DNA from: Allobosea thiooxidans
Lineage (GTDB): Bacteria > Pseudomonadota > Alphaproteobacteria > Rhizobiales > Beijerinckiaceae
DNA length: 64,000 nt
Direction: 5' to 3'
Assembly (NCBI RefSeq): GCF_900168195.1
Contig: NZ_FUYX01000001.1
Location: 558,001-622,000, forward strand
In this document: positions 55,690 to 64,000 of the stretch, piece by piece
Position numbering within the stretch: the stretch's first letter is position 1
Layout: each line of letters opens with the position of its first letter
Position numbers and translations under genes: made by a program
The notes under the pieces: model-generated
The model's database searches: none
Told to the model about the DNA's origin: nothing
The model's input: only the letters and a program-made list of their open reading frames with translations

Positions 55690-55954
55690 CGGCATCCTCC
55701 TTGCGAGGATACGTGGTCGGTCGTGTCTGCGAAGAAAGCCAAATAACAACGCCGGCTCGGCACTGGAGTTCCAACCTGCGCCCAGCCGCGACGTCCGCGG
55801 CGGTGCATCCTCGAGCCTTCTCGACCTCCGCTTCCCGGTCATGAGCCGGGGACGGAAATGACGCTTTCCAAACAGAGGTCGTGACATAAGAATTCGGCGT
55901 CACGCGCGGAATCGACCGGCGCCCCAATGAACAGACGTCGGACATAAGCCGGTT

Positions 55955-57598
55955 ATGGATGTGCGAAAGCCCGCAGCAGGCACGGGACCGTTTGCGCCGC
56001 TCAAGAATGTCACTTTCCGAGCGATCTGGCTTGCCGGGCTGATCTCCGGATTGGGATGGCTGATCCAGACCATCGCCATGAGCTGGCTGATGGCCACGAT
56101 CACGCCGTCCAGCATGATGGTCGCGCTGGTTCAGGCCGCGACGAACCTGCCAGCCTTCATTTTGTCGATTTTCGCCGGCGCCATCGTCGATAATTTCAAT
56201 CGCCGCAAGGTGATGCTGATCGCACGGTCCCTGATGGCCCTGACCGCCGCCACGCTGACGGCCCTGGTCGCGGTCGGGCTGATCAACCCCTGGATCATTC
56301 TGTTCTTCAGCTTTCTCGCGGGATGCTGCATCGCCTTCAACGACCCTGCCTGGCAGGCATCGGTGGGCGATATCGTCGATCGAAAGGACCTCGCCGCGGC
56401 GGTGACGCTGACCTCCGTCGGGTTCAACACCGTGCGCAGCGTGGGGCCGGCGCTCGGCGGCATCATTCTCGCGACCTTCGGCCCCTTGACCGCTTTTTGC
56501 CTGTACACCCTCGGCCATTTCGCGCCGCTGATCGTGGTCTGGCGGTCGAAATGGAAAGTGCCGGTATCGCGGCTGCCGCCCGAAGCGATGCTGACGGCGA
56601 TCTCCGATGGCTTGCGCTTCACCTCGCTGTCGGCGGAGATCAAGACCGCGCTCGCGCGCGGCTTCCTGTTCGGCCTTGCGGGCATCGCCATCCTCGCTCT
56701 TCTGCCGCTGGTGGTTCGCGATCAGCTGAAACAAGGCGCTGTCGCCTATGGCGTCCTCATGGCCGGCTTCGGCGCAGGGGCGCTGCTGGCGGGCCTGACC
56801 TCGACCGCACTCCGGCGAAGACTGTCGGATGAGCAGCTGTTGAAGCTGGCTTGCGTCGCCTGCGCGGCCTGCACGCTCAGCCTCTCGCTAACGCAAACTG
56901 CCGCCGTTGCCGTGCCTGCGCTGATGCTCGGCGGTGCCGGATGGGTCCTGGGATGGTCGGGCCTGAGCATCAGCGTGCAATGGGCGAGCCCCCGCTGGGT
57001 CGTCGGCCGGACGATCTCGCTCTACTACGCTCTCACCTCATGCGGGCTCGCCGTCGGGAGCTGGCTCTGGGGCATGGTCACCGAGAGCCATTCGCTGGGT
57101 TTCGCCTTGCAGGCGTCGACCGCGGCGTCTCTCGGCGTCGCCATTCTGGGTCTGGTCCTGCCCATCCATCAACGCAAGGACGCCGATGTGTCGACACCAG
57201 ATCACTTCGAGGCGCCGGCGATCAGCCTCGACCTGAAGCCGAGAAGCGGACCGATCGCGGTGAAGATCGAATACCGGATCGCAGCCGATCAGGTCGAGCC
57301 GTTCCTCGCCCTGATGCTGCAGCGCCGGCGCGCCCAGGGGCGTAACGGCGCACGCCGATGGATCCTGACGCGCAATCTGCACGATACGGCCATCTGGACC
57401 GAGACGTTCCGCACGCCGACCTGGAACGACTATCTGCGCTTCAACTACCGCCAGACCGCCGCCGACAGGGCGCTGGATGCCAGGCTCGTCGATCTGCATA
57501 TGGGGCATGAGGCGCCGGAAATGACGCTCGCGATCGAGCGGCCCACCGCGACGCCGCGCAAGGCCGGTGTCTTCTCGCCCGGCACGCATCACAGCTGA
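55955..57598 (+). CDS. EntS-type MFS exporter with C-terminal extra domain
   Basis: The product is 547 aa: an MFS_3 (enterobactin-exporter-like) transporter with about twelve helices to about residue 405 (FRAIWLAGLISGLGWLIQTIAMSWLM; AGAIVDNFNRRKVML after helix 2), then a soluble tail of about 130 residues (YRIAADQVEPFLALM, WNDYLRFNYRQT) that resembles the ABM-like domain found on such proteins. The substrate is unknown. Confidence 0.85.
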   Translation: MDVRKPAAGTGPFAPLKNVTFRAIWLAGLISGLGWLIQTIAMSWLMATITPSSMMVALVQAATNLPAFILSIFAGAIVDNFNRRKVMLIARSLMALTAATLTALVAVGLINPWIILFFSFLAGCCIAFNDPAWQASVGDIVDRKDLAAAVTLTSVGFNTVRSVGPALGGIILATFGPLTAFCLYTLGHFAPLIVVWRSKWKVPVSRLPPEAMLTAISDGLRFTSLSAEIKTALARGFLFGLAGIAILALLPLVVRDQLKQGAVAYGVLMAGFGAGALLAGLTSTALRRRLSDEQLLKLACVACAACTLSLSLTQTAAVAVPALMLGGAGWVLGWSGLSISVQWASPRWVVGRTISLYYALTSCGLAVGSWLWGMVTESHSLGFALQASTAASLGVAILGLVLPIHQRKDADVSTPDHFEAPAISLDLKPRSGPIAVKIEYRIAADQVEPFLALMLQRRRAQGRNGARRWILTRNLHDTAIWTETFRTPTWNDYLRFNYRQTAADRALDARLVDLHMGHEAPEMTLAIERPTATPRKAGVFSPGTHHS

Positions 57599-57816
57599 AC
57601 ATCGCACTTTTGCGCGCAATCGGTCAGTTCGGCCGTGCCACTGCGGCGGGATGCCTGCCTTGCCCCCTGCCCGATCCTGCAACGTTACGAATCCAGCACG
57701 AAATTAAAACAAAACTCGGGATATTAGCGACATGGAAAGAACTGCCGGAAAGAACAGGCGGCAGACCAGGTGCTAAAAGAGGTTGTTTTGGACGATCGTC
57801 TTTTTCGTGGGGCAGT

Positions 57817-59415
57817 GTGAACGACGTGCTGCCGCAGAAGAGCCCGCGCGGCCGACAGAATCTGTCCATTGTACGCTCGGTGACACTAGGCCTGATTGTG
57901 GCCTGGTTGGTGTTGGTGGCCAGCCTGGCTTGGTGGATGTCGCAGCAGACCGTGACAGGGCAGCTGGACAGCTTGGCAGCCAGCGCCGAATACGAGGCCA
58001 AAACCACCGCGCGCGTGATGGACAGGTTGTTCACCGAGATGGTCAGCATGGCCAATATGGTCGCGAGCCAGGCCCAGGTGATCCAACTCGCCACCCGCTA
58101 TCGCACGGATCCACCCGGCGCTGCCGAGCTGACGCGTCAGCAGCGCGCCGCGCAATTCACACGCGACCCCTTGGTGCGCAAGGTCGGCGACTTCATGAAC
58201 GCGCTGGCCACCGATCTACGCTATGCCCGCATTTACATGAACAACATGTCGGACGACACGGTGACGGCCAGCAACTGGGCCGAGCATGACAGCATCGTCG
58301 GCATGCTCTACTCGGGTCGGCGCTATCTCACCGACGCGTTGCGCAACGGTACGGGTTCTTCGTTCGGCATCGCCCGCCTGAACAAAACCCCGTCCTATTT
58401 CGTGGCCAGCCGCATCGACGACTCGAACGACGTGCCGCAGGGCTCGGTCACGGTGAAGTTCGACGCACCCGACGTAGCATTCTATCTGACAGGGCGGCAC
58501 ATCGCGCTAATCGTGAACCGCCAGGGTCGCGTGATCACCACGTCGTCGGCGCCCTTCATGCTGCGCAATGTGGCAGCCCTTCTGCCGCCAGGCACGGTGC
58601 TGCCGCCGGACGGCGAAGAAGACCCGGGCGATCCCATGGACGTGCGCACCATGGCCGACGCAACTCACGCCGACCAATGGCTCATCGACGGCAGGCCCTA
58701 TCTGCTGCGGCGCCAGCCGCTGGCTGGCACACAGTACCAATTGTTCGCGCTGGCCTCGCTGGAGGAACTGGCGCCCATGCGCAGGCAGCATTTTTTGACG
58801 GCAGGGCTGGTGGCGGTGTTCGGCCTCATTCTCATCGTGCTCATCGGCCAGGCTGCCGGGCAGATGATGATGCGCCGCCTGGATGAACAATATGCGGCGA
58901 ACTATGACGCGTTGACCGGCCTGCCGAACCGGCGCGCGATGTTGGCGGAGCTTGATCGGTTGTTCGCGCTGGCGAAACGGACGCAGCAATGGGTTCTGGT
59001 AGCGTTTATCGATCTGGATGGGTTTAAGACGATTAACGACACCTACGGACACGCGGTCGGTGACAAATTCCTGATCGAGGTGGGACAGCGCCTGTCGGTC
59101 GGCCTACGTGCGAGCGATATGCTGGGGCGGTTCGGGGGCGACGAATTTGTCGTGATAGGTTTGGTGGCGCCGCCCGGCCCCGACGCCCCCGATGAGGCCG
59201 TGAACGGGACGCGCAGTCGGCTGGCGCCACTGCTGATCGGCACCTATACCTTGGCCGGATGCAGTTTCGACTATCCGGGCGCAAGCTTCGGCATTGTCAG
59301 CGTCGATCCTTCCGTCAGCTCGCTGCAAACCGCGTTGAAGGAAGCGGATTGGCTGATGTATGCCGACAAACAGGTACGGCGAACGACATTGCAGGCATCA
59401 GAACCGGCCAAGTGA
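57817..59415 (+). CDS. Membrane diguanylate cyclase (GGDEF)
   Basis: The product is about 532 aa: a membrane helix (21-41), a periplasmic sensor domain of Cache type (about 45-320), a second helix (about 330-350), and a GGDEF domain. GGDEF is intact at 440-444, and an inhibitory I-site RASD (431-434) lies 5 residues before it, so it should make cyclic di-GMP under product control. The GTG start at 57817 is uncertain. The third codon positions are less GC-rich than in neighbours, suggesting later acquisition. Confidence 0.85.
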   Translation: MNDVLPQKSPRGRQNLSIVRSVTLGLIVAWLVLVASLAWWMSQQTVTGQLDSLAASAEYEAKTTARVMDRLFTEMVSMANMVASQAQVIQLATRYRTDPPGAAELTRQQRAAQFTRDPLVRKVGDFMNALATDLRYARIYMNNMSDDTVTASNWAEHDSIVGMLYSGRRYLTDALRNGTGSSFGIARLNKTPSYFVASRIDDSNDVPQGSVTVKFDAPDVAFYLTGRHIALIVNRQGRVITTSSAPFMLRNVAALLPPGTVLPPDGEEDPGDPMDVRTMADATHADQWLIDGRPYLLRRQPLAGTQYQLFALASLEELAPMRRQHFLTAGLVAVFGLILIVLIGQAAGQMMMRRLDEQYAANYDALTGLPNRRAMLAELDRLFALAKRTQQWVLVAFIDLDGFKTINDTYGHAVGDKFLIEVGQRLSVGLRASDMLGRFGGDEFVVIGLVAPPGPDAPDEAVNGTRSRLAPLLIGTYTLAGCSFDYPGASFGIVSVDPSVSSLQTALKEADWLMYADKQVRRTTLQASEPAK

Positions 59416-59527
59416 CATAAGGTCTCCTTGGGCTCAAGCCGACTGTCCAACAACGCGGCTGTTCAGCGCGCTTCTGCCAAAGATCGCGGCGCACTACATC
59501 GACTTTATTGCATTTTTCGGAAAATTT

Positions 59528-59602
<75 letters not shown>

Positions 59603-59748
59603 ACGTGGCGCGCCTTCTAGACTGCGGCGGCGCGACGCGCAACTGCGCGCGATGCTCCTGGGACGTCCCCGAAAGAAATCCTCCACAACCCGCAAACAGC
59701 CTGTTGCGCCCGAGCCGCGCTCTGGCTATAAGCCGGCCACCAGTTGAT

Positions 59749-59825
59749 CGGAGTGTGGCTCAGCCTGGTAGAGCACCTCGTTCGGGACGAGGGGGTCGCA
59801 GGTTCAAATCCTGCCACTCCGACCA
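59749..59825 (+). tRNA. tRNA-Pro (CGG)
   Basis: A 77-nt cloverleaf with encoded CCA. The anticodon stem CCTCG/CGAGG encloses TTCGGGA, anticodon CGG. The acceptor stem is CGGAGTG/CACTCCG and the T loop is TTCAAAT. Confidence 0.95.
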
Positions 59826-59859
59826 AAATTTCCCGAGTTATTTCAAGCATTTAGAACAT

Positions 59860-59878
59860 GGCCCTTCGGGGCCTTTTT
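59860..59878 (+). terminator. Terminator after tRNA-Pro
   Basis: Stem GGCCC / GGGCC closes on a TTCG tetraloop and is followed by TTTTT, 34 nt after the tRNA. Confidence 0.75.
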
Positions 59879-60146
59879 CGTTCCCAGACAGAAATTCCGC
59901 GTGACCCAGCCCGATCCGACGCTGCTTCGATTGGTGCAGTCACTCGCCCGGCAAGCAGCTCGGGACGATCACGTGCGGGAGATGGCTCAAAAGAACGACC
60001 GTCCCAAATTTGAGTCGGCCGAGAAACATTGCAGGGGGTGATCAGCGCAATTGCGCCGACCGGAAGGCCCTCCAACGCCCCGATGCGGGCTCGTCGCGTT
60101 TGGTCAGCCTTTCGGCGGCTTCGGACAGCTGAGTTCGTCGGCTTCC

Positions 60147-60638
60147 TCACGCGGCGCGCCTATACGCAAAGTACCGACCTTCCGGAACTTCATCAGGCAA
60201 TGCCAACGGCTCGAGCTTGTCATGCTCGAGCGCCCAACCGCTCACGATGATCGCCCCGGTCGTTGCCAATGCTGCGACATGGGCGGGCAACCAGGCAAAG
60301 GCGGCCGCGTCTTGCTCGGTTACGCCAACCGTGACGCCGACATGGATAAGCACCGCCGCCGCCCCATGCCGCTCCGCAAACGCCGGAAGCGTCTTTGCCA
60401 TATCGCCGACGACGAGGAATTCTGCGGGCGGCATGGAAAACGGATTTGGCTTCGGCTCCAAGTCAAACACATGGATATCTCGGCCGGAAAGCAACTCCCG
60501 CAGATGGTCGTAGGTCCGCCCATTGCCGAGGCCTAGTTCCAGAGCGTGTCCTTCCCGGTCCCGGATCATAGCCACAGCCCAGTTCAAAACTGCTCGCTGC
60601 GCCTCGAGGCGGCGAATGAAGCCGTCCAGGCGGCTCAT
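60147..60638 (-). CDS. Class I SAM-dependent methyltransferase
   Basis: The product is 163 aa. Motif I is HALELGLGNGRTYDHL (about residues 31-46), followed by the acidic loop IHVFDLEPKPNP and an LVVGDMAKTL strand. The domain is short but keeps the core Rossmann pattern. The substrate is unknown. The gap after tRNA-Pro on its downstream side shows nothing else. Confidence 0.75.
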   Translation of the reverse strand: MSRLDGFIRRLEAQRAVLNWAVAMIRDREGHALELGLGNGRTYDHLRELLSGRDIHVFDLEPKPNPFSMPPAEFLVVGDMAKTLPAFAERHGAAAVLIHVGVTVGVTEQDAAAFAWLPAHVAALATTGAIIVSGWALEHDKLEPLALPDEVPEGRYFAYRRAA

Positions 60639-60798
60639 GAGCTTCCGTTCATCGAACGGCTCGCGGTGGTATCAGGTTGGCTAATTAGAGGTTCTACGAA
60701 CCCGGCAGCAGAGGCAACCGCCAGATAGGGGGATGACGTCTTCGACTCTCGGCAACGGGCCGCGATCAATCGCCATGCGGTGCTGCGAAGAGTCTGAG

Positions 60799-60954
60799 CT
60801 AGGCGATCCGGAAAACGCTCGCCTCGTCAGCCTCCTCGCGCCGGCCCTTGAATGCAGCATGCCGCGACTTTCTGTCGTCTGCCCAGGCGCGGTAGGCGAT
60901 CTCGGCGACCCGCGCCGGCACAATCGAACGCGCAATCTTGCGCTTACCACTCAT
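60799..60954 (-). CDS. Possible small protein (51 aa)
   Basis: A basic, helical protein: SGKRKIARSIVPARVAEIAY.. then FKGRREEADEASVFRIA. No strong ribosome site is seen. The composition is protein-like, and competing frames on the other strand are not, but the gene is unproven. Confidence 0.35.
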   Translation of the reverse strand: MSGKRKIARSIVPARVAEIAYRAWADDRKSRHAAFKGRREEADEASVFRIA

Positions 60955-61194
60955 CGCGGCAGTCGGCTTGTCGACGAGCTACTCGTCCATATGCTTTCGA
61001 AGCGCGGTAGTGCCGGCGTCAGTGAAGCCGGTGTCTCAGTCGCCGCCAAACCAAGCAATGGGCCGCTCTGGGCTGTCAAATGACATGGACGCGCCACAGC
61101 AAAGGAGCATGATCGCCAGCGCAGTTGTCTCCATGCCTCGTTTGGAAATGACCGCTTGCGGCGCGTGTTGATGCCGCCAAGGCGGAGACCTGTC

Positions 61195-61440
61195 ATGCAT
61201 ACCGGAAAGGGCGTCTTGGTCCTGCGCGGCGGGCGCAGGATTCCCGTGGTTTACCGCTTCGGCAGCAATTGGGGCGATACGCGGGAGGGCTTCCTGGACT
61301 GCGACACCTCCGAAGTCGACGCCGGCGTCCTGCTCGATCGCCTGACGGTCATTTGCGACGATGGCACCAGCGTCGTTATCGCCGTCACGCATTCCAGCGA
61401 CAGGTATCTGGCAGTCATCGGGCGGCTCGGAGGCCCTTGA
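61195..61440 (+). CDS. Hypothetical protein, paralogue of the one at 55236
   Basis: The product is 81 aa, about half identical to the 55236 product over its whole length, sharing TGKG, GDTR, CDTS, CDDGT and the DR(F/Y) ending segment. A GGCGGAG site lies 10 nt before the ATG. Presence of two diverged copies 6 kb apart supports that both are real genes. No known function. Confidence 0.75.
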   Translation: MHTGKGVLVLRGGRRIPVVYRFGSNWGDTREGFLDCDTSEVDAGVLLDRLTVICDDGTSVVIAVTHSSDRYLAVIGRLGGP

Positions 61441-61589
61441 ATTCTGTGGTACCGGACGCGTGAAAAACCGGCCTGGCTCGGCTTCCACTTGCTAAGCGCG
61501 GTCACAATGGCATCGTCCACTGCCGTCGCCTGCTGAGACAACGCGGGAGCGCAGCTCGAGTCCTGCCGCTAGACGACGCGACATAGAAC

Positions 61590-61619
61590 GGCCCGGCCCC
61601 GCCGAAGCGAGACCGGGCC
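61590..61619 (-). terminator. Hairpin after DUF1236 gene
   Basis: GGCCCGG and CCGGGCC form a 7-bp stem with a 16-nt loop, 53 nt downstream of the DUF1236 stop. The tail is GTTCTATG, weak in T. Confidence 0.4.
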
Positions 61620-61672
61620 AGATGACGGCCTTGCCATGAATGCCAGAGACGCGCTGACATCCAGATTGGGTG

Positions 61673-61993
61673 TCACTCGACGATGTGGACGACTCGCCGG
61701 CTGGACGGCTCCACCAGCACAACGTGGTTGTCGGTGTAGACATAGCGATACTTGCTGACGGTCGGGCCCCAGTCGGTCGGAGCAGCATGCAGCTCGACGT
61801 CGGCAGGCAAAGTCGCCCCGACCGTGACCTTTTCCTTGATCATAGTGGGCTTGACCTTCTCCTTGACGACATATTCCTTGATATGGGTCTGCTCGGGCTG
61901 ACCGATGGTAATCTGGGCGCCCACCTGCGCAAAAGCCGCCGGGCTGACCCCAAGGGCCGATACGACGACCAATCCAAGAATTGAACGCTTCAT
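61673..61993 (-). CDS. DUF1236 exported protein
   Basis: The product is 106 aa: signal peptide (residues 1-22, AFA-Q) and a DUF1236 domain (EYVVKEKVKPTMIKEKVTVG, LPADVELH, YRYVYTDNHVVLVEPSSRRV). It is a common periplasmic family of unknown role in Hyphomicrobiales. The start at 61993 fits the signal peptide; the upstream open frame does not. Confidence 0.88.
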   Translation of the reverse strand: MKRSILGLVVVSALGVSPAAFAQVGAQITIGQPEQTHIKEYVVKEKVKPTMIKEKVTVGATLPADVELHAAPTDWGPTVSKYRYVYTDNHVVLVEPSSRRVVHIVE

Positions 61994-62236
61994 GGCTCGT
62001 CCTCCAGTTGTGCGCCGAGCGGCGCAATGGACGAGGAACGTCGCGCGATCCGCACCTGTTCCATGCTGTTCCCTTTGGAAGGCCCAAAGCAAAAAAGTCT
62101 GCATAAGCGGGCGGACGGTACCGGGAATGAAGAAGAAAGGAGCCAGCACGGTGTGGGTGATGCCGGCCCCTTCAACGCCCGATGTCTTTGAAACGGGATC
62201 GCGCCGGCGCGTAACCGGGCAGTTCGTTCGATGTTC

Positions 62237-62476
62237 CTACGAAGCGGAGGGCGTCAACGAAACTTCACTCCTGCGGTATCGATCCAGCGCGCGCCTCGCC
62301 AATTCGTCTTCATCCTCGGCGAGGGCGACCAGACCTGCAACGATGTAGGCCAGCCTGGTTCGCTCTCCATCTCGAAGCGCATCGGGAATGGTCGATCTGA
62401 CTTCGTTCCAAGCGGCTTCCAAAGCCGCCCGCGCCCTTGCGAGGTCGACTGGATCATTCAGCGATGAAAAAGGCAT
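62237..62476 (-). CDS. Hypothetical helical protein, 79 aa
   Basis: A charged helical protein (DLARARAALEAAWNEV, LAYIVAGLVALAEDEDELARRALDRY) without a signal peptide. Similar small proteins seem common in this order, but no function is known to me. A GGAAGGAG site precedes the ATG. Confidence 0.7.
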   Translation of the reverse strand: MPFSSLNDPVDLARARAALEAAWNEVRSTIPDALRDGERTRLAYIVAGLVALAEDEDELARRALDRYRRSEVSLTPSAS

Positions 62477-62677
62477 GCTCTCCTTCCTCTTACGTGGACA
62501 CGACGCGACAATTTAGGAATGCCCCCCGCGGCCGCAATGGCAGCCGATGTTTGAAGTCCAAACCGCCGAAGCGAAGCCGGGCCTTGAAGAACGAAAACGA
62601 GCAACCATAAATTACCGCTCTGCGTCCGCCCGGCGGGCGCAGTTCCAGACCCATGTTGCTTCTAGGAGGATATGGCA

Positions 62678-62980
62678 ATGGCACTGATGCCTTCCGATGA
62701 GTTTGAACGCCCGGTGGTCATTCTGGCTGGAGCCGGGATCCCGACAGCGATTTCATCGGCGATGGAGGCTTACATGTTCCTGGCCGACTGGCCCAAGAGT
62801 CGGCGAGACACCGCTTTCTCATTCGCAGCTAAGGCCTGCTTGGCTGCGGTCGGTGGCGAGATTGAACCTGAGACGGCGAGAGGGTTGTTTGCTTCATGGG
62901 CTGAGAAGCATGACATCCTCGCTCCGGATGTCGCGGCGTTCGCCAGCGGCAGGCGGCACGGCTCTCACGGCACCGCTTGA
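62678..62980 (+). CDS. DUF982 protein
   Basis: The product is 100 aa with the DUF982 pattern FERPVVILAG, then AMEAYMFLADWPKSRR and AVGGEIEPETARGLFASWAE. The ATG at 62678 has AGGAGG 8 nt upstream; the ATG at 62672 is only 2 nt from it and less likely. The family is common in rhizobia and of unknown role. Confidence 0.8.
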   Translation: MALMPSDEFERPVVILAGAGIPTAISSAMEAYMFLADWPKSRRDTAFSFAAKACLAAVGGEIEPETARGLFASWAEKHDILAPDVAAFASGRRHGSHGTA

Positions 62981-63101
62981 AGCGAACAGTGCCCCACCGG
63001 CCGAAGCCAGCGGGGCGAAGCTCGCATGAGTACTGGGGCATAGTGCGGCAACGCCTATGGCGCGTTCCGATCCCACGCGGCTCGGACGCGCGGTTCCCTG
63101 C

Positions 63102-63683
63102 CTATTTCCCCGATATGCTCGCCGCCTCCTCCAATCGCGGCATCAGATCCCAGATCCGGCGATTGAGCACATAGAGATCGCGGATCGTCTGGGCGATCTC
63201 TTCCAGCCGGGCATCGTCGACCGCCCGCCGGACGCCGAAGCGCAGATTGCCCCGGCTCTCCTCGACCTTCATGTGCTGCGTATGAGTGATCTCGCCATTG
63301 CCGTCGAGGACGAAGGTCGCGTGGCTGAGGTCGTTGCGCAGCCGGGTCGCGGCCGAGAACCTGTCGACGATCTCGGAAAGCTCGCCGCGGACGCGCTTGT
63401 CCGCGACCGCGACCTTGGCCAGGCGCTGAACCAGGTCGAGCCGCGCGCGCGTCGTGTTCAGCGTCGAGAACACGATCGCGGCCGCCTTCTCGTCGGTCCG
63501 CAGCAGCAGCATCAGCACGTAGATGAACAGGCTTTCGTTGTTGCTCCAGACAAGATTCAGATCGCCTATCAGGTTCATGAAGGCTAGCCTGCGCTCGGAG
63601 GAGCCCCGGGCGGCGACGGCGGCGAGCGCATCGAAATCCGGGTGGATGGGCAGGGCCGGTCGTCCCGGAGCGGGCTTGCGCAT
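63102..63683 (-). CDS. Hypothetical helical protein with HEPN-like motif
   Basis: The product is 193 aa, mostly helical and without a signal peptide. RLRNDLSHATF near residues 112-122 contains R-x4-H, the sequence signature of HEPN domains. HEPN proteins are often RNases, but the motif alone is weak evidence. It is divergent from the partial gene at 63727 by 43 bp. Confidence 0.65.
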   Translation of the reverse strand: MRKPAPGRPALPIHPDFDALAAVAARGSSERRLAFMNLIGDLNLVWSNNESLFIYVLMLLLRTDEKAAAIVFSTLNTTRARLDLVQRLAKVAVADKRVRGELSEIVDRFSAATRLRNDLSHATFVLDGNGEITHTQHMKVEESRGNLRFGVRRAVDDARLEEIAQTIRDLYVLNRRIWDLMPRLEEAASISGK

Positions 63684-63726
63684 CGGTGTCCCCTCACGGC
63701 GAGGTTTCGGTTTCGGCGAGGCCGCC

Positions 63727-64000
63727 ATGTTCGAGCTTCTGAAGATCCGCAAGGCCCGCCGCCTGTCCCGTGCCGCGATCGAGCCGTTCCTCCAGCGCGC
63801 CCCGGTGGGCAACCTGCCGTACCAGGCCGGCGACTGGCGACAGCCACAAATCATCGGCTTCCTCGCGACGCTTGTCACCCTGATGGCGCAGCGCCATTGC
63901 GGCCACATGCGCAGCCATGCGCTGGCCGCGGTGCAGGCCGATGTCCTGCATGGCGTCACCGGGATCGGCCCCGAGTTGATCGGCGAGGATATCTGCCTGC
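63727..64000 (+). CDS. Hypothetical protein, cut by window end
   Basis: The first 91 codons are open to the window edge: FELLKIRKARRLSRAAIEPFL, then a hydrophobic helix IIGFLATLVTLMA and a cysteine-containing stretch. No family is named. The C-terminus lies outside the window. It shares the divergent promoter with the gene at 63102. Confidence 0.6.
   Translation, partial: MFELLKIRKARRLSRAAIEPFLQRAPVGNLPYQAGDWRQPQIIGFLATLVTLMAQRHCGHMRSHALAAVQADVLHGVTGIGPELIGEDICL

Noticed and set aside
60733-61083. 116-codon + strand frame opposite the small gene at 60799
   Set aside because: No ribosome site or motif; the - strand frame reads more like a protein, though both remain unproven.

Overview
The window is GC-rich DNA from an alphaproteobacterium, most probably of the order Hyphomicrobiales (Rhizobiales), and looks Bosea- or Methylobacterium-like. 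This is an inference. It rests on the fliF-fliG-fliH-fliN-flbD gene order, a sciP gene, MucR, DUF1236 and DUF982 proteins, a complete phnW-phnA-phnY phosphonate pathway, and intergenic palindromes of a kind common in that order. I see no prophage, insertion sequence, CRISPR array or rRNA.

Positions 1-19700 form a flagellar region interrupted by ordinary genes. It holds fliI and fliJ (split by a convergent MFS gene), flhA, the class II-type operon fliF-fliG-fliH-fliN-flbD, sciP, and flgD-fliK. Several control layers are visible. CtrA-like TTAA-N7-TTAA boxes lie upstream of flhA, fliF and sciP. A near-consensus -24/-12 (sigma-54) promoter lies in front of fliK. The genes for the CtrA antagonist SciP and the sigma-54 activator FlbD are nearby. 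Between these genes are transporters, a GNAT acetyltransferase, a DUF305 (CopM-like) copper-type gene pair and a flippase-like membrane protein.

Positions 19900-27500 hold mnmA, a phospholipid-methyltransferase-like gene, tRNA-Met with degraded copies of its 3' end and a frameshifted beta-propeller pseudogene downstream, then small secreted or membrane proteins, an amino-acid-type binding protein and a MucR-family regulator without zinc ligands.

Positions 27600-39970 form a 2-aminoethylphosphonate (AEP) catabolic locus. PhnS-PhnT-PhnU/V import AEP. PhnW removes the amino group, PhnY oxidises phosphonoacetaldehyde, and PhnA cleaves phosphonoacetate to acetate and phosphate. A divergent LysR regulator has a palindrome at its start. 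A DeoR-type regulator and a dimethylglycine-dehydrogenase-like flavoprotein continue on the same strand.

Positions 40050-46330 supply nucleotide sugars for polysaccharide: phosphomannomutase, phosphoglucomutase, GDP-mannose pyrophosphorylase and UDP-glucose dehydrogenase.

Positions 46370-52700 are the most unusual part. They encode exported proteins in two divergent units: a caspase-like protease with an OmpA-domain partner, and two His-rich DUF4399 proteins (four domains in total) followed by a caspase-like domain with Ser in place of the catalytic Cys, joined to a formylglycine-generating-enzyme/sulfatase-modifying domain.

Positions 52900-64000 are accessory: a porin with a poly-Asp insert, an EntS-like exporter, a diguanylate cyclase of different base composition, tRNA-Gln and tRNA-Pro, a pair of dispersed paralogous small proteins, and several small conserved or unknown genes. 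The window ends inside a gene.
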